Positions 9,564-19,409 of a DNA stretch of 64,000 bases are shown here, piece after piece. The DNA is from Pelagibacteraceae bacterium AG-325-J13. GTDB lineage: Bacteria > Pseudomonadota > Alphaproteobacteria > Pelagibacterales > Pelagibacteraceae. The notes beneath the pieces are model-generated. The model saw only the letters and a list, made by a program, of their open reading frames with translations, did not search any database and had not been told where the DNA came from. A program made the position numbers and the translations under genes. Location of the stretch: positions 124,001-188,000 of the forward strand of contig QBYL01000001.1 of the NCBI GenBank assembly GCA_003282835.1. Direction: 5' to 3'. Positions within the stretch are counted from its first letter, which is position 1. Each line of letters opens with the position of its first letter.

Positions 9564-12288
9564 AGATAACCTACAGCTCCCCAAAACTAATTTTTCAATG
9601 AAAGCTAGCTTGCCTACAAAAGAGCCAAAAATTTTAGAAAAATGGAATAAGGAAAAAATTTTTGTAAAATTAAGAAATAATTCTAAAGGTAAGGAAAAAT
9701 TTATTCTTCATGATGGACCACCGTACGCTAACGGTCATATCCATATGGGTACTGCTTTAAACAAAATTTTAAAAGATATGATTACTCGATTTCACCAAAT
9801 GACTGGGAAAGACTCAGTTTATGTACCTGGTTGGGATTGCCATGGTTTACCAATAGAATGGAAAATAGAGGAACAATATAAAAAAAAGAAAAAAAATAAG
9901 GATGAAGTTCCAATCAAACAATTTAGAGAAGAATGTAGAGAGTTTGCGAAAGACTGGATTAAAGTTCATATTAAAGAATTTAAGCGCTTAGGAGTTGTTG
10001 GAGATTTTGAAAACTATTACTCTACTATGAGCAATGAAGCTGAAGCACAAATAGTAAGAGAACTTGGAAAGTTTCTGATGGATGGAAGTCTTTATCAAGG
10101 TTTTAAGCCAGTATTGTGGTCAACAGTTGAAAAAACAGCTTTAGCAGATGCTGAGGTTGAATACATGGAGCATACATCAAATACAATTTATGTAGCATTT
10201 AAAATTAAAGATACAAAAAAAGATTTTTTAAAAGACGCTAATGTGATTATTTGGACAACAACACCATGGACTATCCCAGCAAATAAAGCCCTAGCATTTA
10301 ATAAAAATATTGATTATTCAGTGATTGAAATTGAAAGCTTGGAGCATTTTAAAGAGAAAAAGATTGTTGTAGCAAAAAACTTGATCGAGTCATTAATAAA
10401 ATCATGTGAAATAAAGAATTATAAAATTCTTAAAACATTTAATGGAGCCGAACTTAATGGAACAGTTTGTCATCATCCATTTTTAAAATTAAATTTCACT
10501 TATGATGTGCCAATGTTAGAAGCTAGTTTTGTTGACCTTGACCAAGGTACAGGGATAGTACATTGTGCGCCGAGCCATGGTCCCGATGATTTTAATTTAT
10601 GTTTGAAAAATAATATTCCATCAAGTTATACAGTTAACAACGCAGGTCTTTACACTGATGAAATACCTTTTTTTAAAGATACTCATATCTTTAAAGCAGA
10701 TCCGCTAGTAATTGAAAAATTAAAAGAACAGTCTAAATTACTAAAAAATAGTAAGTTGCACCATAGTTACCCTCATTCATGGAGATCCAAAGCTCCATTA
10801 ATTTATAGGGCTACTCCACAATGGTTTATATCAATGGAAAAAAATTCATTAAGAAATAAAGCTATCAAAGCAATAAATGAAACAATTTTCTACCCTCAAA
10901 AAGGTAAAGAAAGACTATTATCAATGATTGAAGGAAGACCTGACTGGTGTGTCTCGAGACAAAGAGTTTGGGGAGTTCCTTTACCTATTTTTATAAATAA
11001 GAAAACCAATGAGCCACTCAGAGACAAAGAAGTGATTGAGAGAATAGCTAAAATTTATGAGAAAGAAGGCTCAGATTGTTGGTTTACTGACGATCCTGGA
11101 AAATTTTTAGGAGATAAACATGATCCAAAAGAGTATGACAAACTCAACGATATTGTTGAAGTATGGTTTGACAGTGGTTCTACACACAGTTTTGTACTAG
11201 AAAAAAGAAGTGACCTAAAATGGCCTGCGGATATGTATCTTGAAGGATCAGATCAGCATCGAGGATGGTTTCATTCATCATTGTTAGAGTCATGTGGTAC
11301 AAGAGGAAAAGCCCCATTTAAAAGTATTCTTTCCCATGGTTTTGTGGTTGATGGCAAAGGACTTAAAATGTCAAAATCGTCAGGTAATGTTATTTCTCCC
11401 GAAGAAATTCTAAAGAATTACGGTGCAGATATTCTAAGAGCATGGGTAGCATCTTCAGATTATTCAGAAGATTTAAGGATAGATAATAATATTCTGGCAC
11501 AACATGCAGAGTCCTATAGAAAAATTAGAAATACCTTTAGGTTCATACTTGGAAATATTAAAGATAATTTTGTAGAACAAAATTTTGCAAAATTAGAAAT
11601 AGATAAACTAAGTGAATTAGACCAATACATTCTTCACAAACTTTTTGTATTAGACGGTGCTATAAAAGAAAATCTCAAAAATTATAATTTCCATAAACTT
11701 TATAAAGAATTATTAAATTTTTGTTCCTTAGATCTCTCGTCTTTTTATTTTGATATTAGAAAAGATGTCTTATATTGCGACAGTTTAAATTCAAAAAAAA
11801 GAAAGGACTGTGTAACAATACTGAATATAATACTAGAGTGCTTAATAAAATGGTTTGCACCTATTTTCGTATTTACTACTGATGAAATTTACAGTTTGAT
11901 AAGTAAAGATAAAAAAAATATTCATGAATACGAGTTCCCAAAGATTCCAAGTAAATGGAATAATCAAAATCTAAGTAATAAGTGGAGTAGACTCTATGAT
12001 ATCAAACAAGAGGTAAACATCGCAATTGAAGAAAAGAGAGCAAATAAAGAAATCGGCTCAAGTTTAGAAGCTGAACTCAAGATAACTTCTAACAAAGAAA
12101 TTTTTGATTTATTAGATGGAATGGATTTACCTGAGTACTTCATTACATCGAAAGCTGACAAATTTAAAAATGATATTGACGATAAATTAACGATTGAGGT
12201 TAAGAAAACAAGCGGAACAAAATGTCCTAGATGTTGGAAAATTTTAAAGACAAAATGCGCAAGATGTGGTGAAGCTACAGTAAATTAA
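9556..12288 (+). CDS. ileS: Isoleucyl-tRNA synthetase
   Basis: DGPPYANGHIHMGTALNKILKD, GLKMSKSSGNVI, zinc motif CPRCWK...CARCG. Confidence 0.97.
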   Translation: MSKDNLQLPKTNFSMKASLPTKEPKILEKWNKEKIFVKLRNNSKGKEKFILHDGPPYANGHIHMGTALNKILKDMITRFHQMTGKDSVYVPGWDCHGLPIEWKIEEQYKKKKKNKDEVPIKQFREECREFAKDWIKVHIKEFKRLGVVGDFENYYSTMSNEAEAQIVRELGKFLMDGSLYQGFKPVLWSTVEKTALADAEVEYMEHTSNTIYVAFKIKDTKKDFLKDANVIIWTTTPWTIPANKALAFNKNIDYSVIEIESLEHFKEKKIVVAKNLIESLIKSCEIKNYKILKTFNGAELNGTVCHHPFLKLNFTYDVPMLEASFVDLDQGTGIVHCAPSHGPDDFNLCLKNNIPSSYTVNNAGLYTDEIPFFKDTHIFKADPLVIEKLKEQSKLLKNSKLHHSYPHSWRSKAPLIYRATPQWFISMEKNSLRNKAIKAINETIFYPQKGKERLLSMIEGRPDWCVSRQRVWGVPLPIFINKKTNEPLRDKEVIERIAKIYEKEGSDCWFTDDPGKFLGDKHDPKEYDKLNDIVEVWFDSGSTHSFVLEKRSDLKWPADMYLEGSDQHRGWFHSSLLESCGTRGKAPFKSILSHGFVVDGKGLKMSKSSGNVISPEEILKNYGADILRAWVASSDYSEDLRIDNNILAQHAESYRKIRNTFRFILGNIKDNFVEQNFAKLEIDKLSELDQYILHKLFVLDGAIKENLKNYNFHKLYKELLNFCSLDLSSFYFDIRKDVLYCDSLNSKKRKDCVTILNIILECLIKWFAPIFVFTTDEIYSLISKDKKNIHEYEFPKIPSKWNNQNLSNKWSRLYDIKQEVNIAIEEKRANKEIGSSLEAELKITSNKEIFDLLDGMDLPEYFITSKADKFKNDIDDKLTIEVKKTSGTKCPRCWKILKTKCARCGEATVN

Positions 12289-12291
12289 TAA

Positions 12292-12804
12292 ATGAATATT
12301 GTAAAAAATTTTGAAAAAATAAATTTACCTTCTTTGTTTACTAAGAATAATCTAGTTTCATTTTTTGTTATAATAATAGTTTTTTTACTAGATAGAATTT
12401 CAAAAAATATAATAGTTAATTCAGAATTGATTGAAAATGATATTTATGTAAATGATTTCCTTAATTTTGACTTAACATGGAATACAGGAATTGGATTTGG
12501 TTTTTTTAGTTCAAATTCTCAAATGATTTATAATTCAATTACCTTTTTTATTGGAATTGTAATTATTGCAATTTTTTTCATCTTATTAAAATCAAAGCTA
12601 ATTGATAAATTACTATTTGCTTTAATATTGGGAGGGGCTTTAGGAAATTTTTACGATAGAATCACGTATTTTGCAGTGCCTGATTTTATAGATTTTCATT
12701 ATCAAAATTTTCACTGGTTTACATTTAATATCGCAGATATATTTATTTCATTAGGAATTATTATTTTATTACTAAAAGACTTTTTAATAAAAAATGTTAA
12801 ATAA
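12292..12804 (+). CDS. lspA: Signal peptidase II
   Basis: LTWNTGIGFGFF, GGALGNFYDRI, FNIADIFISLG. Confidence 0.93.
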   Translation: MNIVKNFEKINLPSLFTKNNLVSFFVIIIVFLLDRISKNIIVNSELIENDIYVNDFLNFDLTWNTGIGFGFFSSNSQMIYNSITFFIGIVIIAIFFILLKSKLIDKLLFALILGGALGNFYDRITYFAVPDFIDFHYQNFHWFTFNIADIFISLGIIILLLKDFLIKNVK

Positions 12805-13099
12805 CAAAAAAATATTAATATTATTTGCAAGTATTCTTTTTTTTAACTCTTGTGGTGGTGATGTCGGTAAGGTTTTAAGAAATGAAAAAATTCAAAATAC
12901 TGATGAATTTTTGGTGAAAAAAAGAGAGCCATTAATTTTACCACCAGACTATAATAAAATGCCTAGTCCTGGTTCTTTAACAAAGCAAAAAGAGAAAAAC
13001 GAAGTAGAAAATATATTAAAAATACCTGAGGAAAGTAGTAATGAAATTAAAAACGAAAACTCAGTCGAGCAATCCATAATTGATAAAATTAAAAAGTGA
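12794..13099 (+). CDS. Small lipoprotein, DUF3035 (BamF-like)
   Basis: Lipobox-like FFNSCGG; VKKREPLILPPDYNKMPSPGS; position after lspA. Confidence 0.7.
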   Translation: MLNNKKILILFASILFFNSCGGDVGKVLRNEKIQNTDEFLVKKREPLILPPDYNKMPSPGSLTKQKEKNEVENILKIPEESSNEIKNENSVEQSIIDKIKK

Positions 13100-14310
13100 A
13101 AAATAATAATATAATATACAAAAACCAAATACAAAAAAAATATTTGAATACGAAAATTGAAAATAGATTGAAAATAAATTTTCCAAAAATATTTTTGAAA
13201 TTTTACAAAGATAAAGATATACCCAACAATCCTTTTTATACTCTTAATAAAAATTACGATTATAAATTTAATAAAAAGGAATTATTTAAATTTAAAAAAT
13301 ATAAAAAAGTAGTTATAATTGGAATGGGTGGATCGATACTTGGTGCAAATGCAATTTATTCATTTTTAAAAAAAAAAATAAAAAAAGAATTTTTATTCTT
13401 AAATAATATTGATGAAACAAAATTAGAATTTATTAAGAAAAAAAAGGATTTAAATAAAACATTATTTTTAATTATTTCAAAATCAGGTAATACAATTGAA
13501 ACTTTATCAAACCTTTTTGCATTAAAGGTTGTTAAGAAAAAAGCAAAAAATATTATAATCATTTCAGAAAAGTCTAATAATTTTTTATATTCATATGCAA
13601 AAAAAATGAATATTTATCATATTGAGCATAAAAATTATATTGGTGGTAGATTCTCAGTATTTTCTGAAACTGGAATAGTCCCAGCTCTTCTCATGGGTTT
13701 GGATATAAACAAGTTTAAAGCAAATACATTGAATTGCTTTAAACAAAAAAATAAATCATTTTTAAAAAATAGTTCTATAAATATGACTAATCTTTTAAAT
13801 ACTGGAAAAATAAAAAATTTAATTTTCGTGAACTATCTGCCCGAATTAAATGAATTTTTTTATTGGTGCCAACAATTAATAGCTGAAAGTTTAGGGAAAA
13901 AAAATAAAGGTTTTTTGCCATTTGTATCCTCAGCTCCGAGGGATCATCACAGTTTATTACAACTATATTTAGATGGACCGTCAGATAAGATTTTTAATAT
14001 TTTTAGTTTAAGGTCTAAAAAAAAGAAAAATATTATTAATCTGAGCGACAACAACTTCAATTTTTTAAAAGGCAAAGCTTTAAATGAAATAAAAAGAGCT
14101 CAGAAAAATGCACTTATACAATCTTTAAAAAAAAATAAAATACCTTTTAGAGAAATCGAAATTTCTGAAATTAATGAAGATACACTAGGTGAATTATTTT
14201 CATACTTCATGTTGGAGACTGCAATTATTGGTAAATTATTAAATATAAATCCTTTTGACCAGCCAGCAGTTGAAGAAGTTAAAATTACTACAAAAAAATT
14301 ATTAACTTAA
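13096..14310 (+). CDS. pgi: Glucose-6-phosphate isomerase
   Basis: VIIGMGGSILGANAIYSF, LIISKSGNTIETLSN, GGRFSVFSETG, DGPSDKIFNIF, NPFDQPAVEEVK. Confidence 0.85.
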   Translation: MKNNNIIYKNQIQKKYLNTKIENRLKINFPKIFLKFYKDKDIPNNPFYTLNKNYDYKFNKKELFKFKKYKKVVIIGMGGSILGANAIYSFLKKKIKKEFLFLNNIDETKLEFIKKKKDLNKTLFLIISKSGNTIETLSNLFALKVVKKKAKNIIIISEKSNNFLYSYAKKMNIYHIEHKNYIGGRFSVFSETGIVPALLMGLDINKFKANTLNCFKQKNKSFLKNSSINMTNLLNTGKIKNLIFVNYLPELNEFFYWCQQLIAESLGKKNKGFLPFVSSAPRDHHSLLQLYLDGPSDKIFNIFSLRSKKKKNIINLSDNNFNFLKGKALNEIKRAQKNALIQSLKKNKIPFREIEISEINEDTLGELFSYFMLETAIIGKLLNINPFDQPAVEEVKITTKKLLT

Positions 14311-14865
14311 AAATTTAGCAAATATAATTTTTGATCTACCGTATTCTTTCGTTGTCAAAATATTTAATATTTTAATAAGTTGATCGAAACTACCTATTTC
14401 TCTATGTATAACAATTAGATGGTCGGTTTTGTATATTTTTCTTTGTCGAATTAATCGTAAATCACCGAGGATTTTTTTTTCTGCAAATGGAGGGTCCAAA
14501 AAAATAATGTCATATTGTGTTGAAATATTTGACTCCAAAAAATTAACAACATCATCATTCACTACAATTGACTTCTTAATTAATGATAAATATTCTAAAT
14601 TTTTTTCTAATGTATTAACAACAATTTTATCTTTTTCGACAAAAGTAGTTTCTTCAGATCCTCTAGATATACATTCAATTCCAAAGGATCCTATGCCTGA
14701 GTAAAGGTCAAGAACTTTTGATTTTTCCAATTTAACGTCTATAAGATTAGAGTGAGCAATGACATTAAATATGCTTTCTTTTACAGAATCTTTTAAAGGT
14801 CTAGTAGTTTTTGATTTCAAAAAAGAAATTGATTTACCCTTTAAGTCTCCACTTATAATTCTCAT
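14302..14865 (-). CDS. rsmD: 16S rRNA (guanine966-N2)-methyltransferase
   Basis: MRIISGDLKGKSISFLKSKTTRPLKDSVKESIFNVI...VLDLYSGIGSFGIECISRG...IIFLDPPF. Confidence 0.92.
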   Translation of the reverse strand: MRIISGDLKGKSISFLKSKTTRPLKDSVKESIFNVIAHSNLIDVKLEKSKVLDLYSGIGSFGIECISRGSEETTFVEKDKIVVNTLEKNLEYLSLIKKSIVVNDDVVNFLESNISTQYDIIFLDPPFAEKKILGDLRLIRQRKIYKTDHLIVIHREIGSFDQLIKILNILTTKEYGRSKIIFAKFLS

Positions 14866-16130
14866 TTTTTTTTAATTACTCTCCACCCTATATCTTTTCT
14901 AAAAAAACCATACTTCCAATTAATTACTTTTAAAGTTTTAATAATATCTTTTCTAATATTATAAAATATATTTCCTGTGGAAGTAACGTTAAGAACCCGT
15001 CCTCCATTAGAAAATATACTACCATCTTTCATTTTTGTGCCAGCGTGGAAAAGCAATATTTTTTTTTTATTATCTACTTTATCTAAATTTTTAATTATTC
15101 TATTTTTTTTGTATTTATATGGATATCCCTTTGAACATAAGACTATAGTCATACATTTTATACTTTTCCATTTTATTAAAATATTTTTTAAATTATTTTT
15201 CTGAGCTTTTACTAAAATATTTAATATGTCAGTTTTCAACCTCGGCATTATTACTTGACACTCTGGATCGCCCATTCTTACATTGTACTCAATTAAATAG
15301 GGTTCATTATTTTTAATCATTAAACCGGCGTATAAGAAGCCTGTGAAGGGATTTCTTTGTTTTTTTAATTCAAGTAAAGTTGGTTTTATTATTTTATTCA
15401 AAATTTTTTTTTCTAATTCTTTATTTATTATTGGAGCCGGAGAGTATGATCCCATACCCCCAGTGTTCGATCCTTTGTCTTTTTCTTTTACTCGCTTATG
15501 ATCTTGCGCAGTACCAAAAAATTTATAATTATTCTTATCTACGATTAAAAAATAACTTGCCTCTTCACCTTCAATAAATTCTTCAAGAATTAATTTTTTT
15601 GATGTTTTGAATTTGCCGAGAAAAATCTCATTAGCTACTTTTAATAATTGTTTTTCAGTTTTGCAAATAGTAACCCCCTTACCTGCAGCTAAACCATCAG
15701 CTTTAACAACTAGAGGTAAATTATTTTTTTTTAAAAATTTTTTTATATCTGACTTATTTTTACATAGTTTATAACCAGCAGTTGGTATATTTCTTTTTTT
15801 ACAAATTAATTTCATAAAAGCTTTGGAGCCTTCTAATTGTGCTGCATATTTTGTTGGGCCAAATGCTTTAATCCTTTTTCTTCTCAAAAAATCAATTATT
15901 CCTTTTACTAAAGGTTCTTCAGGACCAACAATAACAAAATTAATTTTATGAAATTTTAATGTTTTTAAAAGTGTATTAAAATCAAGATAATTAATATCAA
16001 TATTTTCTGCAATTTTTGCTGTTCCAGCATTTCCAGGAATGCAAATAATTTTCGTGGATTTAGCTGATTCATGAATTTTTTTGCATAAAGCGTGTTCTCT
16101 TCCACCACTACCTATCAATGCAATATTCAT
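14862..16130 (-). CDS. purD: Phosphoribosylamine-glycine ligase
   Basis: MNIALIGSGGREHALCKKI, VKADGLAAGKGVTIC, GSNTGGMGSYSPAP, RMGDPECQVIMPRL. Confidence 0.96.
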   Translation of the reverse strand: MNIALIGSGGREHALCKKIHESAKSTKIICIPGNAGTAKIAENIDINYLDFNTLLKTLKFHKINFVIVGPEEPLVKGIIDFLRRKRIKAFGPTKYAAQLEGSKAFMKLICKKRNIPTAGYKLCKNKSDIKKFLKKNNLPLVVKADGLAAGKGVTICKTEKQLLKVANEIFLGKFKTSKKLILEEFIEGEEASYFLIVDKNNYKFFGTAQDHKRVKEKDKGSNTGGMGSYSPAPIINKELEKKILNKIIKPTLLELKKQRNPFTGFLYAGLMIKNNEPYLIEYNVRMGDPECQVIMPRLKTDILNILVKAQKNNLKNILIKWKSIKCMTIVLCSKGYPYKYKKNRIIKNLDKVDNKKKILLFHAGTKMKDGSIFSNGGRVLNVTSTGNIFYNIRKDIIKTLKVINWKYGFFRKDIGWRVIKKK

Positions 16131-16158
16131 ATAAAGATGTATTATATATAATTTATAG

Positions 16159-16359
16159 ATGAATAAAAAAAAAGCTAAACTTAACTACAAACCTAACTCT
16201 TTTGACATAATAGAGCCAGGTGATTTTGTAATTTGTGCAGTATCAAACAAAGAGATCCCATTGAAAGATTTAAATTATTGGAATGTAGAGTTACAAGAAG
16301 CTTATTTTTCTCCAATAGAGGTCAATATAAGACATAAAGAACTAACTAAAAAGAAATAA
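16159..16359 (+). CDS. DUF2093-type small conserved protein
   Basis: AKLNYKPNSFDIIEPGDFVICAVSNKEIPLKDLNYWNVELQEAYFSP. Confidence 0.75.
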   Translation: MNKKKAKLNYKPNSFDIIEPGDFVICAVSNKEIPLKDLNYWNVELQEAYFSPIEVNIRHKELTKKK

Positions 16360-16360
16360 T

Positions 16361-17218
16361 TTACTTCCATCTATTGTGTGTCCATATCCACTGATAAGGA
16401 TTATCTTTAATCATCGTTTCCAATATTTTATTAATTTTGTTCGAAGTATCTAGTTTATCATTTAAAGAGGTATAAGGAATTGGTTTAAAAACTTTCATTA
16501 CAAAACTATCATCTTCCTTTCTTTTAATAAATACAGGCACAATGTCTAACTTATACTTTAATGCAAGTTGTGCTGGCAAAGTAGTCGTCAACGCAGGTTT
16601 TCCAAAAAAATTAATTTTTTCTCCTTCACTTAATCTTTGATCAATCATTAATGCAATACTATGTTTTTTATTGATAAAATCTATAGCTTGCTTAACACCT
16701 ACACGACCTTTTTTAATTTGATTACTGCAAACATACTTTTTTCTTAAGTACTCCATCAAAGGATTAAGAAAAAAGTTATTTAATGGTCTATAAATTGTAG
16801 CTAATTTTATATTTTTTTTTGTTATCTCCATGGACATTAATTCAAAATTTGCAAAATGCCCTGAAAAAAAAATTACTGGCTTATTATTATTAAAAATTTT
16901 GTCTAAAATTTCTTTTCCTTCTATTACAATATCTGTTTGACTATTTCTTAATTTCTTTAAAAAAATATATTCAATAAAAGTTTTACCATAGTTTTCCCAC
17001 ATTTCTTTTTTGATTTTGTTTGTATTATCTGTTGAAATATTTTTTGAGAATATATCTAGATTCTTATCTATAATTCTATTTGATCTTATTAAAGGTCCCG
17101 CAATTCTAAATATTGTAGAAAATAGTTTTCTACTTAACTTGAGACCAAGAATTTTAGCTATTAAAAAAAATAAATATATAAAAAATGCTTCAAAAAAATA
17201 TTTTACAATTTTAATCAT
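16361..17218 (-). CDS. lpxL: Lipid A biosynthesis lauroyl/acyltransferase
   Basis: FFSGHFANFELM, AIDFINKKHSIALMIDQRLSEGEKINFFGKPALTT, WIWTHNRWK. Confidence 0.85.
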   Translation of the reverse strand: MIKIVKYFFEAFFIYLFFLIAKILGLKLSRKLFSTIFRIAGPLIRSNRIIDKNLDIFSKNISTDNTNKIKKEMWENYGKTFIEYIFLKKLRNSQTDIVIEGKEILDKIFNNNKPVIFFSGHFANFELMSMEITKKNIKLATIYRPLNNFFLNPLMEYLRKKYVCSNQIKKGRVGVKQAIDFINKKHSIALMIDQRLSEGEKINFFGKPALTTTLPAQLALKYKLDIVPVFIKRKEDDSFVMKVFKPIPYTSLNDKLDTSNKINKILETMIKDNPYQWIWTHNRWK

Positions 17219-18144
17219 ATAAGATTTAAGATGCTTTTCATCATTTTTTCTTTTTCTAAGATTTCTAGTTTTAATTTTAAAAAATTTATATTTTTAAAAC
17301 CGAATTTTTTAATTCTCAAAAAATCTTTTTCCGTTGTAATGATATCATAGCCATTTTTAGAGGACTCTTTTATCATTTTTTCAATTTCTATTTTTTTGAA
17401 TTCATAGTGATCAGGAAATTCCAGTTTTTTTTGCAAGTCTAAATTGTTATTTACAAGTAAATCAAAAAAATTAGCTGGGTTTCCTATGCCCGCAAATGCA
17501 TAAAGTTTTTTATTTTTAAATTCAGCTATATTAACTGGCACGTATTTTGTGTAAAAAATTTTAATTTTATTTGATATACCAGCAATTTTTTCTTCAAAAG
17601 AAAGATTTCTATTTCCATTTATTATTACGATTTGACTTGATTTGATAGAGTTGAGGCTTTCTCTAAGAGGTCCGGAAGGAATTGTCATTTCATTTCCTGC
17701 CAGTTGCTTGCTATTAAAGCACAAGATATTTAAATCTTTTTTTATAGAATAATCTTGAAAGCCATCATCTAATATTGCAACGTCATGACCTTTTCTTTCT
17801 GCCATTCTAATTGCATTGATCCTTTTTTTGTCCAAAAATAAATAGTTAGTATAAGTATTAATTAAGTTATGCTCATCATATTGATCAGAGTAAAATTTTT
17901 TAATGATTGCTGGTTTTTTTCCGATTTTTAACAATTCAGAAGCTAAAGATATTGATAAAGGTGTTTTGCCAGTCCCACCTAAATACAAGTTTCCGACACA
18001 GATAACGGGTATATTACAATTATATTTAAAGGTAATTTTTTTCATTAAAAATATTACTAATTGAAGTGTTAATGAAATAGGAAGAAGTAATATTGATATG
18101 ATATTTTTTTTCTTGTCCCAAAATTTTGGTTTAAATATTTTCAT
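17215..18144 (-). CDS. lpxK: Tetraacyldisaccharide 4'-kinase
   Basis: VICVGNLYLGGTGKTPLSISLA, AILDDGFQDYSIKKDLNIL, TTEKDFLRI. Confidence 0.92.
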   Translation of the reverse strand: MKIFKPKFWDKKKNIISILLLPISLTLQLVIFLMKKITFKYNCNIPVICVGNLYLGGTGKTPLSISLASELLKIGKKPAIIKKFYSDQYDEHNLINTYTNYLFLDKKRINAIRMAERKGHDVAILDDGFQDYSIKKDLNILCFNSKQLAGNEMTIPSGPLRESLNSIKSSQIVIINGNRNLSFEEKIAGISNKIKIFYTKYVPVNIAEFKNKKLYAFAGIGNPANFFDLLVNNNLDLQKKLEFPDHYEFKKIEIEKMIKESSKNGYDIITTEKDFLRIKKFGFKNINFLKLKLEILEKEKMMKSILNLI

Positions 18145-19409
18145 TTAATTAATATTTTGTTAACTTCAGCATGAGTATCTACTAAGATTTTATCGCCTAA
18201 ATCGTTAATAATCTTAATTTTGGTATCTTTGTCTTTGCTAGTAGTTTTGAAATCAATGCTTATTTTATTTGATAGCTCATTTTCGCTATTTATAATTTCA
18301 GAGATGTCATTTTTTTTTAGTAATTCATAAATTTCTTGAAAATTATATATATAGGGACCACTATAAATTTTGCATCCTAATTTAGCTGCTTCAATAGGAT
18401 TTTGACCAGCCACTTTCTCTAATTTCTTAATTAAGGATTTGCCTATAAAAACACTTTTACAAAGCTTGAGATACTTAGAGGTATTACCGTAGGAATTTAT
18501 TATAATAATATCTTTTTTTTCATCGATTTTTTCATCATTTGATAAGATTTGATTTTCTAAATTTAATTTTTTACAAACAGATTGCACACTTTTAACTTTA
18601 TTAATGTGCCTAGGAATTATAATTGTTGTTAAATTGCTAAAAGTATTTTTTAAAATGCGATGAACATTTAAACAAAATAAATTTTCTTTATTGTGAGTGC
18701 TTAATGCACACCAAAAAAATCTTTTATTCAAATCATTATTAATAATAGGTACTTTATTATTAACTATTACTTCGCCAGCAAGTTTTAGATTTCCTAAATA
18801 TTTTATATTTTTTACATTAAGTTTTTGTAAGTATTCTTGAGTTTGAATACTCGATGATAAACATAAGTCAAAATTGCTAAATATTTCTTTAGCAGTTTTA
18901 GGAACAGTATTCCACTTTAAAAATGTTTTTTTTGTAATTCTAGCATTTAAAAGTATCAGTGGAATTTTTTTTATTTTTATTTGGTTTATAAAATTTGGCC
19001 ATATTTCAGACTCAACAAAGATTGCAATACTTGGAGACCAACCATCTAAAAATATTTTAATTAATTTTGGTCTATCGATAGGAAAAAACCTATGTATTAT
19101 ATTTTGTTTATTAAATATTTTTTTTATTAAACCTGCTGAACTTAAGGTCTGCGTAGTAATTAAAAATTCATAACTCCCTTCATTGTCAAATTTTTTGATT
19201 AAAGGGACAATACTTTTAATTTCTCCTATACTTGCAGCATGAAACCATATTAATTTTTTTTCTGATTTTTTTAGAATATTTAAAGAGGATGCAAATAATT
19301 TTTCTTTATATCTAACTTTGTCTTCTTTATAAAAAAAAGTTCTTAAAAAAATTATAATTGTTACTAATGGAAAAAAAAAATTTACTAAAAAACGATACAA
19401 TTTAAGCAT
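18141..19409 (-). CDS. waaA: 3-deoxy-D-manno-octulosonic acid transferase
   Basis: LIWFHAASIGEIKSIVPLI, LNARITKKTFLKW, GQNPIEAAKLGC; lies with lpxK/lpxL. Confidence 0.88.
   Translation of the reverse strand: MLKLYRFLVNFFFPLVTIIIFLRTFFYKEDKVRYKEKLFASSLNILKKSEKKLIWFHAASIGEIKSIVPLIKKFDNEGSYEFLITTQTLSSAGLIKKIFNKQNIIHRFFPIDRPKLIKIFLDGWSPSIAIFVESEIWPNFINQIKIKKIPLILLNARITKKTFLKWNTVPKTAKEIFSNFDLCLSSSIQTQEYLQKLNVKNIKYLGNLKLAGEVIVNNKVPIINNDLNKRFFWCALSTHNKENLFCLNVHRILKNTFSNLTTIIIPRHINKVKSVQSVCKKLNLENQILSNDEKIDEKKDIIIINSYGNTSKYLKLCKSVFIGKSLIKKLEKVAGQNPIEAAKLGCKIYSGPYIYNFQEIYELLKKNDISEIINSENELSNKISIDFKTTSKDKDTKIKIINDLGDKILVDTHAEVNKILIK

Noticed and set aside
16159-16359. DUF2093 ORF as a possible orphan novelty
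   Set aside because: Short but matches a conserved alphaproteobacterial family pattern; not novel in itself.
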